From assembly GCA_946490455.1 (NCBI GenBank), contig CAMLXE010000135.1, forward strand, positions 1 to 5,416: DNA of 5,416 bases, given 5' to 3'. This document shows, piece by piece, positions 4,840 through 5,416 of the stretch. How positions within the stretch are numbered: the first letter of the stretch is position 1; each line of letters opens with the position of its first letter. This stretch comes from an uncultured Desulfovibrio sp. (GTDB lineage Bacteria > Desulfobacterota > Desulfovibrionia > Desulfovibrionales > Desulfovibrionaceae). Made by a program: the position numbers and the translations under genes. Under the pieces are notes generated by a model. The model made no database searches. It was not told where the DNA came from and saw only the letters and a list, made by a program, of their open reading frames with translations.

Positions 4840-5416
4840 TCACCGAGGGCTTCCCAAAGACATTGCAAGTCGTTCACGCAACCTGGCAAGAAACCATTCC
4901 GACGGTCTGGAAAAGACCTGCTGCTTTTTCCAGACCACATCAACTGAAGCGGTCAATGGTGGATCCAGAGGACGAAAACACAGTTCCGTTTTGCCGGTTG
5001 TATCGACAATCCCCTCAAGACAAAGGGCATAGCCCACCCCTGCCTCGACCAGTATGGAGGCATTGAACAGGAGATTGTATGTCCCGACAAGGTCGAGCCT
5101 TTCGGGATCAATCTGCAGCCAGTTCGCCAGCTGTCCTCCAGTCATGGCCTGCCTTGAACAGATGAGAGGTAACTGCCACAGAGCTTCCGCCCGGATAGCC
5201 TTGTGGGCTGCGAGGGGACTATCTCTGCGCATCAGGACACCCCATCTGTCGAGAAGCGGAAGCCGTAACGAATGATACTTTGTCACGTCATACGGCTCGA
5301 TAAACAGGCCGAAATCCAGAAGTCCCTTATCAAGACGTTCCATCACGTCTTCTGCATTGCCGCTATAGAGATGAAAATGAACATTGGGATGGTGCTCAAC
5401 AAGTTCACGAATTGGC
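4840..5416 (-). CDS. LysR-family transcriptional regulator, substrate-binding domain (N-terminus outside window)
   Basis: The visible 191 residues read in from the right edge on the - strand and end at TGA 4842-4840. They form most of the periplasmic-binding-protein-like effector domain of a LysR-type regulator. Typical features are HPNVHFHLYSGNAEDV (residues 9-24), LDKGLLDFGLFIEP (28-41), RWGVLMRRDSPLA (58-70) and a later VEAGVGYALCLEG stretch with the glycine-rich turn of the second subdomain (about 122-134). About 100 residues, including the helix-turn-helix, lie beyond the window. The in-frame GTG at 5346 is not the real start because conserved sequence continues upstream of it. It converges on cobU, so it is not in the cobamide operon and its promoter is out of view. 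The effector and targets cannot be told from the sequence; LysR regulators often control the gene on their far, divergent side. Confidence 0.9.
   Translation of the reverse strand, partial: PIRELVEHHPNVHFHLYSGNAEDVMERLDKGLLDFGLFIEPYDVTKYHSLRLPLLDRWGVLMRRDSPLAAHKAIRAEALWQLPLICSRQAMTGGQLANWLQIDPERLDLVGTYNLLFNASILVEAGVGYALCLEGIVDTTGKTELCFRPLDPPLTASVDVVWKKQQVFSRPSEWFLARLRERLAMSLGSPR

Noticed and set aside
4460..5032. 190-codon open frame on the + strand spanning the end of cobU and the LysR gene
   Set aside because: It overlaps two well-supported genes in other frames and is rich in Ser/Arg/Cys with no family resemblance.
1..5416. CRISPR arrays, tRNA or rRNA genes, insertion sequences
   Set aside because: No spaced repeats of CRISPR type, no cloverleaf-like tRNA sequence, no transposase, and no terminal inverted repeats with target duplications were seen.

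Overview
The window is a compact cobamide (vitamin B12 family) biosynthesis and salvage cluster on the + strand, followed by the C-terminal part of a convergent LysR-type regulator on the - strand. Codon use looks similar across the genes, with moderately GC-rich bases. A cbiR-type gene beside cobT, cobS and cobU, together with the protein sequences, suggests an anaerobic Gram-negative bacterium, perhaps in or near the Desulfovibrionaceae. That placement is an inference from gene content only.

Layout: 1-444 is the 3' end of cbiB (adenosylcobinamide-phosphate synthase). 445-819 is a non-coding gap of about 375 bases holding three close inverted repeats. 820-1854 is cobT (activation of the lower-ligand base) and 1854-2600 is cobS (cobamide synthase), overlapping by one base. 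2601-2706 is a short gap with a possible tiny leader ORF whose stop overlaps the next start. 2707-3606 is a TIM-barrel protein that I identify as CbiR, the cobamide-remodelling phosphodiesterase. 3607-3905 is a non-coding gap rich in inverted and direct repeats. 3906-4646 is cobU (cobinamide kinase/guanylyltransferase), with an unusual insertion of about 50 residues. 4647-4839 is the convergent intergenic region. 4840-5416 (-) is the LysR-type regulator, truncated by the window edge.

How the genes fit together: CbiB finishes the corrinoid side chain and gives adenosylcobinamide phosphate. CobU phosphorylates salvaged cobinamide and adds GMP to give adenosylcobinamide-GDP. CobT converts a lower-ligand base such as dimethylbenzimidazole to its alpha-ribotide. 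CobS joins the two halves. CbiR would remove the lower nucleotide from ready-made foreign cobamides and return adenosylcobinamide phosphate to CobU and CobS. The set therefore supports both new synthesis and exchange of one lower ligand for another. No alpha-ribazole phosphatase (cobC) is visible. I could not recognise a canonical cobalamin riboswitch, although both large gaps hold substantial potential secondary structure.
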